DNA of 64,000 nucleotides from G965200765 sp965200765 (GCA_965200765.1 OZ241380.1:2914001-2978000), one strand, 5' to 3'; positions 54,162 through 63,778 are shown, numbered from the stretch's first letter. The notes: generated by a model from the letters alone, not told the origin. Made by a program: numbers and translations.

Positions 54162-54362
54162 TATGAGTACAACTTGAACATTCCGCGTTATGTTGACACC
54201 TTCGAGCATGAAGAAGAAATTGATGTTGCAGAACTACAAAAGGCGGGTTGTCAAATTGAAAATGAACTATCGGCAGTTCGTAACCGTATGAAGATACTTG
54301 AAGGAGCTAGGAATCAATGGCTAACGGTGAATTGGTCCTCTATGCGACGGATGATGGCGTAG
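54162..54362 (+). pseudogene. C-terminal fragment of a type I methyltransferase subunit (hsdM)
   Basis: YEYNLNIPRYVDTFEHEEEI, then DVAELQ and a coiled helix ENELSAVRNRM, is the typical C-terminus of HsdM. An in-frame stop lies just upstream (54159), and no motif I or NPPY is found before it, so the catalytic part is gone. It overlaps the start of rhuM, as in hsdM-rhuM-hsdS loci. Confidence 0.8.
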
Positions 54363-55333
54363 CAAAAATTCACTTTCGAGCGGTAGATGACACTGTTTGG
54401 CTGACTCAAGCCGAAATGGCAGAATTGTTTGACACTTCAAAGCAAAACATCAGCCGGCATATCAAAAATGTCTTGCCTGAGGTTGATATAGCTCTTGATT
54501 CAGTTGTCAAAGAGCACTTGACAACTGCCGCAGACGGAAAGTCTTACATGACGAAGTACTACAATCTCGATGTGATTTTTGCAGTTGGATATCGGGTTCA
54601 ATCACCCCGAGGCACACAGTTTCGCCAATGGGCAACCAGGACATTAAAGGAATATGGGGTCAAAGGCTTCGTAATAAACGATGAGGTGCTAAAAAATCCT
54701 GACTGGGACTACTTTGACGAGCTTCTTGAGCGTATACGTGAGATTCGTGCTTCTGAAGCAAGGTTTTATCGTAAGGTTCGAGACCTTCTCGCCTTAAGCG
54801 AGGATTACAACCCTGATTCGAACATCGCAAATTCCTTTTACGCAAAAATTCAAAACAAGATGCTTCATTCAGTCACTGGTAGCACCGCGGCAGAACTAAT
54901 CGTTGCTCGTGCCAACCCTGAATTACCGAATATGAGCTTGACTTCGTGGAAAGGAGCAAGAGTTCGCAAGGAAGATATTGGTATACGCAAAAACTTTTTG
55001 AGTGTCGATGAAATCTCAGACCTTAATCTTATTGTTACAATGTTTCTTGATACAGCGGAGCTACGGGCAAGGCGTCGTCAAACAACGAAACTGGCTATGT
55101 GGTATAAGGTGCTTGACAATTTTCTTTCCAATAATGATCTTCCTGTGATTCGGGATTCAGGACGAATTTCAGCAGATGATGAAAGGCAAATCGCGGAGCA
55201 AAGCTACACATTGTTTGACCAAAAGCGCAAGGGGGCTGAGCGAGCATCAGATATGGATGATGAGGACGTGGAAGAACTGAAGCGAATTGCAGAAAGTGTT
55301 CAACTTAAAAAACAAGGCGCAAACGATGTTTGA
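54317..55333 (+). CDS. rhuM: RhuM-family protein
   Basis: The 338-residue protein begins with an HTH-like segment (TVWLTQAEMAELFDTSKQNI) and continues as a RhuM domain (YYNLDVIFAVGYRVQSPRGT, QFRQWATRTLKEYGVKGFVI). It is full length. RhuM genes are often found inside type I restriction loci; here the hsdM tail precedes it and an hsdS head follows. Its function is not established. Confidence 0.88.
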   Translation: MANGELVLYATDDGVAKIHFRAVDDTVWLTQAEMAELFDTSKQNISRHIKNVLPEVDIALDSVVKEHLTTAADGKSYMTKYYNLDVIFAVGYRVQSPRGTQFRQWATRTLKEYGVKGFVINDEVLKNPDWDYFDELLERIREIRASEARFYRKVRDLLALSEDYNPDSNIANSFYAKIQNKMLHSVTGSTAAELIVARANPELPNMSLTSWKGARVRKEDIGIRKNFLSVDEISDLNLIVTMFLDTAELRARRRQTTKLAMWYKVLDNFLSNNDLPVIRDSGRISADDERQIAEQSYTLFDQKRKGAERASDMDDEDVEELKRIAESVQLKKQGANDV

Positions 55334-55394
55334 AAACTGGAAGCTTGCAAGTTTGTGTGATGTGCGCCAAATTTTTGTCTCCAACAGGCAATAA
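55326..55394 (+). pseudogene. N-terminal fragment of a type I specificity subunit (hsdS)
   Basis: An ATG overlapping the rhuM stop opens a 22-codon frame, MFENWKLASLCDVRQIFVSN, which has the W-x3-L-x-DV pattern of HsdS starts. It then stops. The position after rhuM is where hsdS is expected. Confidence 0.55.
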
Positions 55395-55481
55395 GACTAG
55401 ACTCACTGATATACCAGTTCGACGTGGTAAGAGCAGGTTACGAGCACAACACAGTCAATCTGTCGCATGAGTTTATGAGAG

Positions 55482-55709
55482 CTAAAGCAACAGAAATTGA
55501 GTGTTAGTGACCGCAGTTGGTGGGGGAATGGGCCGCTCATGGGCTGGTTCAAAGACGAAAAAGCTCTGGAATTCATCTTCCGAATACATGTAAGCGAGCT
55601 TGTCAACCATGGTGTTGCCTAGAATGTTGATTACACCACCCGTATCGCCGCTACCGACTTTGTCGTAGGCGTGTGCTTCGACCATGATTACGGAATTTGA
55701 CCACTTCAT
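55482..55709 (-). pseudogene. Truncated copy of the racemase-family gene
   Basis: From the ATG at 55709 the reading frame repeats residues 1-55 of the protein at 49.7-50.8 kb with changes (MKWSNSVIMVEAHA, GGVINILGNTMVDKLAYM, FVFEP). Similarity ends near 55545 and the rest of the gene is missing. Upstream bases to about 55760 also match those before the intact gene. Confidence 0.85.
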
Positions 55710-55914
55710 TGCGTTTCGTCTTGATGTTGTCAAAATGCAACATCAAGAAAATCCATCATTGTATTCCAGTCGAATATGAACGTGTCTACGAATTGAACAA
55801 TAGGAGTTTCAGGATTATGTATGGCAGATATCTCCGAAATCCTGCTCTATCTGGAGTGGCGCGAAGAGAAGCTGGAGGCATACTGGTGAGCGGATTCTTG
55901 GGAAATTCCAATCC

Positions 55915-56013
55915 TCCAAGCAAGATGGCGGCCCGTAGGCCGCCTTCCGAATGTTGCGAATTCTCACTTATTAATCATAGCGAAAACCGCTTTTCCCCAA
56001 TTGTTATATTCAA
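55915..56013 (-). ncRNA. tracrRNA of the type II-C CRISPR-Cas system
   Basis: On the minus strand 56010-55975 is an anti-repeat to the CRISPR repeat: AATATAACAATTGGGG, AAAAGCGGT, a four-base bulge, then GCTATGA. The anti-repeat is followed by a spacer-like segment and a GC-rich hairpin, GGCGGCC/GGCCGCC (55944-55927). A consensus -10 TATAAT at 56025-56020 (minus strand) places the start at the anti-repeat. It is transcribed away from cas9. The 3' end is not exact, since no T-run follows the hairpin. Confidence 0.88.
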
Positions 56014-56025
56014 GCAATGATTATA

Positions 56026-56976
56026 CTACACGAATTGCTGTGCAACAAAATTATTTTCGATATACTCAATCATTCGGGATTCACACTGTACAGTTGGCGA
56101 AGGAAATTTCATTCCAAGCTTCATAATTTGTGTCAGCATCATGCCAAGCAGATATCGACAACACCTCGAAAATTTGAAATCGAACTAGAGAGGAACGTCT
56201 GCTCATCGGGTTTCACTTGATAATGCAGATTTTCGACTGTTTGCCGACAAAATTGGCAAATTTGATGAGTTTCGAACGATCGAATCTTTCATTCTATCGT
56301 CTACATCGTGTCCATATGTCCAGCACTCTTCCACACGTAATACTACTCTCCGCAATCTGGTTTAGGACTAGTCTTTTGACAAGTCCCGAAACAGAGCACT
56401 CCCTTCGGTATGGACAGAAAGGAATACATGCGGTTGGTAGATTCCTGAGCTTCAACATACACCCGCGCTACGTATCGCACTACTGAATCGTGCTGAAATC
56501 ACTCGTCGCAGGCAATTTGGCGCAGAGTATCGACCTTGGAATCATAATTTTCTTGTTGTTACACTCTTTCCTGCCGATATAGACTTCGTACGCCGCCTTC
56601 GCGCTCAAAAAATAACGCAGAATTATTTCACTCAGTCATTCCTGACCTGCCGGAAGTATCAAGCATGGGGTTGTGATAATCCAAATTCATAGGTCAATGT
56701 GTTATGCCCTTACATGATGTGGAAAGCAGATTTCCACCATAAACTACTCTATGACCACCGCACAAGCTCCTGCTCAGCTCGGTTCGATTGACAGTACGTG
56801 CTATTCAAAAACTCGCACAGGTATGTTTTCTGGAGAAAACTAGTGTCCAATATTTGAAGGCAAACCTTTGCAAAACAGATGCTTACATGTAATACGTGTC
56901 GCAGTAAAGTTGAAATTTTCCACATTGCGATCAATTTTGTGATACAATGCTCCTTTTTTATCGTTGATTGAACATC
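56026..56976. other. Region between tracrRNA promoter and cas9 with degraded coding traces
   Basis: The cas9 promoter must lie here. A plus-strand open stretch at 56441-56691 reads like a protein (LLNRAEITRRRQFGAEYRPW, then NHNFLVVTLFPADIDFVRRL) but has no start, and an adjacent frame ends in HPRYVSHY. I do not recognise it; it looks like a multiply frameshifted gene remnant. Confidence 0.4.
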
Positions 56977-59900
56977 ATGCAGATGCGCTATAGATTAGGA
57001 CTGGATGTAGGTTCCAATTCACTTGGTTGGTGCGTCCTGGAGCTAAATGAGGATGGTGAACCATTCCGCATAGAAGCAGCGGGTTCTAGGATATTTTCAG
57101 ATGGCCGACAAGTAAAATCAAAGGCAACATTGAAAGCGGAGCGTCGCGTAGCTCGTTCTGCTCGTCGTCGTCACGACAGGTATAAGCAACGGCGAAACTT
57201 CTTGATTTGCGAATTGACCAAGCTCGGCTTGTTTCCTGAAGACAAATCAGACCGGTTAGCAATTCAGATACTAAATCCTTTTGAGCTTAGAGCAAAGGCA
57301 CTAACAGAAAAACTACCACTGCATTACATAGGTCGCGCACTATTTCACATTAATCAACGTCGAGGATTCAAGAGTAATCGTAAAGATAGAAGTGAGGAAT
57401 CCTCAAAAGGAATGGTGTCGAACTCTGTTCGCGCTTTACTTGAGGAAATGGGTTTGATTGGCGTAAATCCCACAGAAGGGGAGAGTTACAGGAAATTGTC
57501 AAAAGAGGAAAAACGAATTGCTAGGCAAAATGAAGCAGAAAATAGAAAGCAGGCATTAACCAAGTTAGCTGAGTTAAATACAACTTTTGGTGAGTTTTTG
57601 TGGAACAGGATAAAAAAGGGACAATCTGTACGAGCGCGTCCTCTGAGCGATAGTAAGTTATACGATGTTTATCCAACTCGTGAAATGCTTGAAGATGAAT
57701 TCGTCAAGATTTGGAATTCTCAAAAGCAATATTATCCAGATATTCTCACAATCGAAAACTTCGACAAAATACACAGTGTTATTTTCTATCAGCGTAAACT
57801 CAAGCCTCCTGTTGTTGGACAGTGCATTTATTTTCCAAAAGAAAAGCGTACATTCCGCGCAATGCCAAGTTTTCAGAGATATAGAATTCTATCAGAAGTC
57901 AATAATATCAAATGGGTAACGAGTAGTGGAACTACTCCTATTATTGATCACGCTGATGCACAAATTGCTGTGGTAAATTTACTAGAACAACCATCCGTCA
58001 AAACGACACCGACAGATCGCAATGCGAAGGTGGGCTTCGCAAAAATTAAAACGATATTAAGAAAAACTGGAGTGGTTGAGGGGGAATTTCGAATAAATCT
58101 TGAAACATTCAATCGTAAAGATCTGGATGGGAATCAAACTACCAATGTTATGCAGCATGAAGATTACGTTGGAACTGCTTGGCATTCTTGGTCAATGGAA
58201 TTGCAGGATAAATTTATTGAAATTATACTTGATGACGAGTTAGGTGACGAAGAAGTGCATTGTCGATTAATGAATGAATTTGGATTGAGCGAGTTTTCAG
58301 CCATTAACTGTACCAAGGCTCCACTTGTTGAAGGAACAGCTAGTTTGTCCTTAAAAGCTGCACGAGAGCTAGGTAAATACATGAGTGATGGTCCAAATTT
58401 GCAGTCAGACGCTGTTCAAAAAGCGAGTTCCGACATTGAAGAGTTTGTTAATCCCTACACTTTTTCTAAAGATCGTGAACTGTTGGACTGTCTACCATAC
58501 TATGGTAAGGCGTTTCAAGATAAGCACATTATCCCGGGCGAAAGGAATATAGAAGACTTGCATGATGAATATAAATACTACGGAGGTGTCACAAACCCGA
58601 CAGTTCATATATCATTGAATCAAATCCGTCATGTTATTAATGAACTCATTGACATTTATGGACATCCAGAATCAATAGCCATTGAATTAGCCAGAGATTT
58701 ACCTTTGGGTCCAGAGGGAAGACGAGAAATAGAGAAGGAACAAAGAGATAATCGAGCTACGAATGAGCGATTAGGTGAGAAGTTGAATGAGCAAGGTTTG
58801 GCATGGAGTCGTGACAACTTGTTGAAATTGCGACTTTGGGAAGAATTGGATCCTAATGATCCCAACGGCCGTTGTTGTCCATTTTCAGGTAAGAAAATTG
58901 GATTTAGCGACGTATTTAGTGCATCAATCGAAATTGAACATATAATTCCTTATAGCATTTCGTTAGATGATAGTCGCTCGAACAAAGTATTGTGTACAGG
59001 AAAAGCAAATTCAGACAAGGGAAATAAAACTCCATTCGAGGCATTTGGAAGCAGTCCTGAAGGTTACAATTGGCATGAAATACATGCACGTGCCCAGAGA
59101 CTTCCCAACAGTAAAAAGTGGCGTTTTGAAGAAGATGCAAAAGAAAAGTGGTTTGGAGAACACGCAGATTTTCTTGAACGGCATTTGAACGATACTCGTT
59201 ATATTGGTCGATTGGCCAAAGAATATCTTGAATTTATTTGTCCGTTTAACAAAATTGATGTACTGACTGGTCGCCATACGGCAATGTTCCGATGGCATTG
59301 GGGTTTGAATAGTGTTCTAGCAGAGGATCGTAGTTCAGAATCTGACAATACCAAATATCGAAAACTTCGGGACGACCATCGACATCATGCGATTGATGCG
59401 ATTGTCATTGGTATGACTACCAAGTCAATGTTGCAAAAAGTGTCAAGAGAAGCTGAAATCTCTGAGGAGACTGAGCTTGATCGAATTTTTCCCAGAGGAG
59501 TTGATGGCAAAAGTCCAATTGACCCGTGGCAAGGATTTCGAAACGAAGTTAAGGATGTTGTCGGGGATATTGTGGTATCACACAAAATAAAGAGAAAAAA
59601 AGTAGTTTTCGGAGCTACAGATGGACAGTTACATAACGATACTGCTTACGGAGTAGTGTCTGAACCAAATGACAAAGGCTTGTCTACCGTTGTAGTTCGT
59701 AGAAGTGTGGAAAGTTTGACCGATAGAAACCATTTGGAACGTATTCGTGATGTTTGGTTAAAGCATCAGTTCAAAAGTGCATTCGATGAAGCAGTAAATC
59801 AAGGGGAGTTAGGAAAAAAAGGGGTGGTTGATTTAGCAAAGAAAAAAGGAATTCGTAGTTTGCGATGTGTTGAGCCTATGAATGTTATTCCAATTAGAGA

Positions 59901-60339
59901 TAAATATCGAAATGTGTATAAGTATTTTAAAGGTGATAGCAATTGGGGAATGGAAATTTTCGAGTATCCCAAAGGTCATCATCAAGTAGGTAAATGGGAA
60001 GGAATTGTAATTTCACGGTTTGTTGCTAACCAACCAGACTTTCAACCGGGTTGTACGTGTCGTCCTCATCCAGCGGCTAGACTAATCATGAGATTACAGA
60101 TTAATGACTGTATTGAAATTGAAGAAAACGGTAAAACAAAGATTATTCGATTACAAAAAGTTAGTCAACTCGGGGTGCTTGAATTTGCTTCCCATTTCGA
60201 TGCAAATGTTGATGCACGCATGCGTGATAAAGATGATTCGTTTGATTATCTACGTAGGACAGCGAGTTCATTAAAAAAGTTAAATCCGCGGAAAGTGCAT
60301 ATCAGTCCAACAGGACGAGTTAGTTACGAGCAGCGGTAG
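56977..60339 (+). CDS. cas9: CRISPR-associated endonuclease Cas9, type II-C
   Basis: RNA-guided DNA nuclease of about 1120 residues (ATG 56977; TTG 56968 and ATG 56983 are alternatives). RuvC-I is RLGLDVGSNSLGW with Asp10. The arginine-rich bridge helix is ERRVARSARRRHDRYKQRR. RuvC-II is SIAIELARDL with Glu570, HNH is EIEHIIPYSISLDDS with His655, and RuvC-III is HHAIDAIVIG with Asp807. All catalytic residues are kept. Length and lack of csn2 or cas4 indicate subtype II-C. The C-terminal PAM-interacting part gives no readable PAM. Confidence 0.96.
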   Translation: MQMRYRLGLDVGSNSLGWCVLELNEDGEPFRIEAAGSRIFSDGRQVKSKATLKAERRVARSARRRHDRYKQRRNFLICELTKLGLFPEDKSDRLAIQILNPFELRAKALTEKLPLHYIGRALFHINQRRGFKSNRKDRSEESSKGMVSNSVRALLEEMGLIGVNPTEGESYRKLSKEEKRIARQNEAENRKQALTKLAELNTTFGEFLWNRIKKGQSVRARPLSDSKLYDVYPTREMLEDEFVKIWNSQKQYYPDILTIENFDKIHSVIFYQRKLKPPVVGQCIYFPKEKRTFRAMPSFQRYRILSEVNNIKWVTSSGTTPIIDHADAQIAVVNLLEQPSVKTTPTDRNAKVGFAKIKTILRKTGVVEGEFRINLETFNRKDLDGNQTTNVMQHEDYVGTAWHSWSMELQDKFIEIILDDELGDEEVHCRLMNEFGLSEFSAINCTKAPLVEGTASLSLKAARELGKYMSDGPNLQSDAVQKASSDIEEFVNPYTFSKDRELLDCLPYYGKAFQDKHIIPGERNIEDLHDEYKYYGGVTNPTVHISLNQIRHVINELIDIYGHPESIAIELARDLPLGPEGRREIEKEQRDNRATNERLGEKLNEQGLAWSRDNLLKLRLWEELDPNDPNGRCCPFSGKKIGFSDVFSASIEIEHIIPYSISLDDSRSNKVLCTGKANSDKGNKTPFEAFGSSPEGYNWHEIHARAQRLPNSKKWRFEEDAKEKWFGEHADFLERHLNDTRYIGRLAKEYLEFICPFNKIDVLTGRHTAMFRWHWGLNSVLAEDRSSESDNTKYRKLRDDHRHHAIDAIVIGMTTKSMLQKVSREAEISEETELDRIFPRGVDGKSPIDPWQGFRNEVKDVVGDIVVSHKIKRKKVVFGATDGQLHNDTAYGVVSEPNDKGLSTVVVRRSVESLTDRNHLERIRDVWLKHQFKSAFDEAVNQGELGKKGVVDLAKKKGIRSLRCVEPMNVIPIRDKYRNVYKYFKGDSNWGMEIFEYPKGHHQVGKWEGIVISRFVANQPDFQPGCTCRPHPAARLIMRLQINDCIEIEENGKTKIIRLQKVSQLGVLEFASHFDANVDARMRDKDDSFDYLRRTASSLKKLNPRKVHISPTGRVSYEQR

Positions 60340-60374
60340 AGTTGGTTGTTCTTGAACAAAAGAGGCAGTGTACT

Positions 60375-61286
60375 ATGGTTGGTCAAATTGTTGAAATTAC
60401 TCAAACTGGCTATTCACTAAAAAAATCTCGAGGTTTCTTGACTGTAAATTGTGGGGGCAATTTAGTCGGGAAAATTGCTATGGATGACATCGTTGCTATA
60501 ATAATTTCAGTACCAGGATGTTCAGTATCCACAGTTCTAATTGATCATCTCTGTCAGCACAACATACCACTTGTAATTTGTGGAAGCAATTATATTCCAA
60601 CCAGTATTACACTGCCAATTCAAGGACATACTCGGCAATTTAGAACAATGCGTGCACAAGCTGAATTGTCACAGCCTCGTAGAAAACGAGCGTGGAAGTA
60701 CGTGGTTAGTGCCAAAATTAGAAATCAGGCGGAGTTACTGAGCCGAATCAGTAAAGACAGTGGCCCACTAATTAGATTGTCAAAAAAAGTACGTTCTGGA
60801 GATGTTGACAACTGTGAAGCTCAGGCAGCGAAATACTACTGGCAAAACCTTTTTGGACCTGGCTTTCGTAGAAATCGCTATGAACTTGGTATAAACAGCG
60901 CAATAAATTATGCTTATACTGTAGTGAGAGCTTGTGTTGCAAGGGGAATATGTGGTGCTGGTTTGCATCCAAGCTTTAGTTTACACCATCGAAATCCCCA
61001 AAATCCCTTGAATTTAGTTGATGATTTGATGGAGCCTTTCAGACCAGTAGCTGATTATATGCTGATTCATAAGCCAATTGAATATTGGCGTGAATTAAAT
61101 ATTGAAACAAAATCAAAGCTTGCGGCAATTACAACAGTTCGGCTAACATTTCAGAGTGAGTCATCTCCTCTTTCTCTTGCTACAGTTAAAGTAGCTAGAT
61201 CGTTTGCGGATTATTGTTTGAAAGACTCAAATGAATTTGAATATCCAACACTTCCACTTCCGCTTGAAATAGCCGCAGTTGCATGA
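60375..61286 (+). CDS. cas1: CRISPR-associated integrase Cas1
   Basis: The 303-residue protein has the Cas1 catalytic set in order: Glu in CEAQAAKYYWQNLFG, His in LHPSFSLHHRN and acidic residues in NLVDDLMEPFRPVAD. It integrates spacers with Cas2. Start is ATG 60375 with GAGGCAG upstream; a TTG at 60342 is less likely. It ends 4 bp inside cas2. Confidence 0.96.
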   Translation: MVGQIVEITQTGYSLKKSRGFLTVNCGGNLVGKIAMDDIVAIIISVPGCSVSTVLIDHLCQHNIPLVICGSNYIPTSITLPIQGHTRQFRTMRAQAELSQPRRKRAWKYVVSAKIRNQAELLSRISKDSGPLIRLSKKVRSGDVDNCEAQAAKYYWQNLFGPGFRRNRYELGINSAINYAYTVVRACVARGICGAGLHPSFSLHHRNPQNPLNLVDDLMEPFRPVADYMLIHKPIEYWRELNIETKSKLAAITTVRLTFQSESSPLSLATVKVARSFADYCLKDSNEFEYPTLPLPLEIAAVA

Positions 61287-61621
61287 AGAGAACTTATTTG
61301 AGCCCGTACCGAATTATGTGGCTATTTGTAATGTTTGATCTACCCGTTGGTACTCGTAAGGAACGAAAACAAGCAACTAAATTTAGAAACGATTTGTTAG
61401 AACTTGGTTTCGAAATGTCTCAATTTTCTGTGTATCTAAAATATTGTGCATCTTCGGAAAAGTCCCAAGCAGTTTGTGAAAAAATACATCCAAATATACC
61501 ACCTGGAGGTAGGGTAGATATATTGACTATAACTGACAAACAATTTGGGAACATGCAACGTTTTATAGCTAAGGTACCTATAGAAAAAGAGTGTAAGCCA
61601 AAACAGCTTAGCTTGTTTTAA
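61283..61621 (+). CDS. cas2: CRISPR-associated protein Cas2
   Basis: The 112-residue protein has the ferredoxin-like start RIMWLFVMFDLPVGTRKERK with the conserved Asp, and the FEMSQFSVYLKYC strand. It forms the Cas1-Cas2 spacer integrase. The start overlaps cas1 by 4 bp. The array begins 75 bp further on. Confidence 0.96.
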   Translation: MKRTYLSPYRIMWLFVMFDLPVGTRKERKQATKFRNDLLELGFEMSQFSVYLKYCASSEKSQAVCEKIHPNIPPGGRVDILTITDKQFGNMQRFIAKVPIEKECKPKQLSLF

Positions 61622-61696
61622 TTTATTGGTATTGAGTTGACAATTGGCTTTCCTGGATTCTTCAAGTGAAACGATAGATATACGGTTCGTTTAGTC

Positions 61697-63778
61697 GTTA
61701 TCATAGTACCGTTTTACTCGAATGTTATAATTCCATCTGCCATGTTATTAATCCCTATAAGGTTGTCATAGCACCGCTTTTCCCCAAGTGTTATAATATC
61801 TTGCGTTTTTGATACAATTGCAATCGGGTTGTCATAGCACCGCTTTTCCCCAAGTGTTATAATGGATTGACGCTTGACATCTCGCCAATATAGGTTGTCA
61901 TAGCACCGCTTTTCCCCAAGTGTTATAATAACAAATGAAGCCGATAGAATAAGCATGCGTTGTCATAGCACCGCTTTTCCCCAAGTGTTATAATCTGTTT
62001 CTGATTGACACAATGGACGGCTTGCGTTGTCATAGCACCGCTTTTCCCCAAGTGTTATAATTGCCGCAGCATCGTCCGCACCGCCGCTTCCGTTGTCATA
62101 GCACCGCTTTTCCCCAAGTGTTATAATGCGTGCTGATGATTCAAGAAAACTTATACAGTTGTCATAGCACCGCTTTTCCCCAAGTGTTATAATGTTTTAA
62201 CATTCTTTCATCGATTGCTTCATGTTGTCATAGCACCGCTTTTCCCCAAGTGTTATAATGTTGGCAAAACTGAAAAGTGCGAGTACGCAGTTGTCATAGC
62301 ACCGCTTTTCCCCAAGTGTTATAATCCGAACCTATCGGCGACGTCAATGCCGACGGTTGTCATAGCACCGCTTTTCCCCAAGTGTTATAATGAAATTGAT
62401 TGCGAAAGCAACTCGAACAAGGTTGTCATAGCACCGCTTTTCCCCAAGTGTTATAATTGTCAGCACTTAATGTTGTCTTTGGCGGGTGTTGTCATAGCAC
62501 CGCTTTTCCCCAAGTGTTATAATTTTCAAATTTTCTACCGTCACAGGATTTGTGTTGTCATAGCACCGCTTTTCCCCAAGTGTTATAATTAAGTAAGCTT
62601 GCGTGCCTTTGACGGTGCCGTTGTCATAGCACCGCTTTTCCCCAAGTGTTATAATACTTTCATCAGGAGGCCGCCTATGCGGTCAGTTGTCATAGCACCG
62701 CTTTTCCCCAAGTGTTATAATTAGATGGTATAATCGGCTATGTTGATATGTGTTGTCATAGCACCGCTTTTCCCCAAGTGTTATAATGGATTGACGCTTG
62801 ACACTTGACGGATTATGGTTGTCATAGCACCGCTTTTCCCCAAGTGTTATAATTAATCACGGGCCGGATTACATAGAGGTTAAGTTGTCATAGCACCGCT
62901 TTTCCCCAAGTGTTATAATTTTATCCTCGGTTGCGTCAAGTTCGCTAAAGTTGTCATAGCACCGCTTTTCCCCAAGTGTTATAATGATCGTCAAATGCGT
63001 CATTCATGTCATCTTGTTGTCATAGCACCGCTTTTCCCCAAGTGTTATAATCACGTAGGGAAATCGCTAAACCGATTGACTGTTGTCATAGCACCGCTTT
63101 TCCCCAAGTGTTATAATCGTGAAAGTCAAGCACGTAGGGGGTTGGCGGTTGTCATAGCACCGCTTTTCCCCAAGTGTTATAATAAAAGTAGGAAAGAGTA
63201 CTGGCATGCAAACAGTTGTCATAGCACCGCTTTTCCCCAAGTGTTATAATGCAAGGAATATAAGTAAGATTGCTTGCGGGGTTGTCATAGCACCGCTTTT
63301 CCCCAAGTGTTATAATGATGCCAATCATGGCGGCGAGTATCATTACGTTGTCATAGCACCGCTTTTCCCCAAGTGTTATAATTTGCCGCTATTGCACCGA
63401 GAATTCCGGTACGTTGTCATAGCACCGCTTTTCCCCAAGTGTTATAATGTTTACATAGATTCGTCGCGGATGATCCAGGTTGTCATAGCACCGCTTTTCC
63501 CCAAGTGTTATAATTGAAATGAATATCAAAGGTTTTATTGGCTTGTTGTCATAGCACCGCTTTTCCCCAAGTGTTATAATAATCAATTTTTTCATTACTG
63601 CCATCCAATCGTTGTCATAGCACCGCTTTTCCCCAAGTGTTATAATGCAATCCGTTGGGCGGGTAACAGTGCAACTGTTGTCATAGCACCGCTTTTCCCC
63701 AAGTGTTATAATCAGGTGACTGAACGTATGAACCTGATTGACGTTGTCATAGCACCGCTTTTCCCCAAGTGTTATAAT
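61697..63778 (+). CRISPR. Type II-C CRISPR array: 31 identical repeats, one degenerate, 31 spacers
   Basis: The 36-bp repeat begins GTTGTCATAGCACCGC and ends CCCCAAGTGTTATAAT. Copies start at 61762, 61828, 61894 and so on to 63743. I read all 31 as identical. A 35-bp degenerate copy (61697-61731) lies at the cas2 end. Spacers are 30 bp, except one of 29 and two of 31. The plus strand of the repeat is complementary to the minus-strand tracrRNA, so crRNAs are made rightward. Each repeat ends in TGTTATAAT, an extended -10. Confidence 0.98.

Noticed and set aside
56017..56220. Possible transposase remnant (TLYSWRRKF)
   Set aside because: A short resemblance to transposase HTH segments only. It overlaps the tracrRNA promoter and has no supporting context.
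63052..63147. Shared 9-mer CACGTAGGG in two neighbouring spacers
   Set aside because: A 9-base match among 31 spacers is expected about once by chance.
61714..63604. ORFs running through the CRISPR array
   Set aside because: They arise because the 66-bp repeat-spacer period is divisible by three, so the repeat is translated in the same frame over and over.
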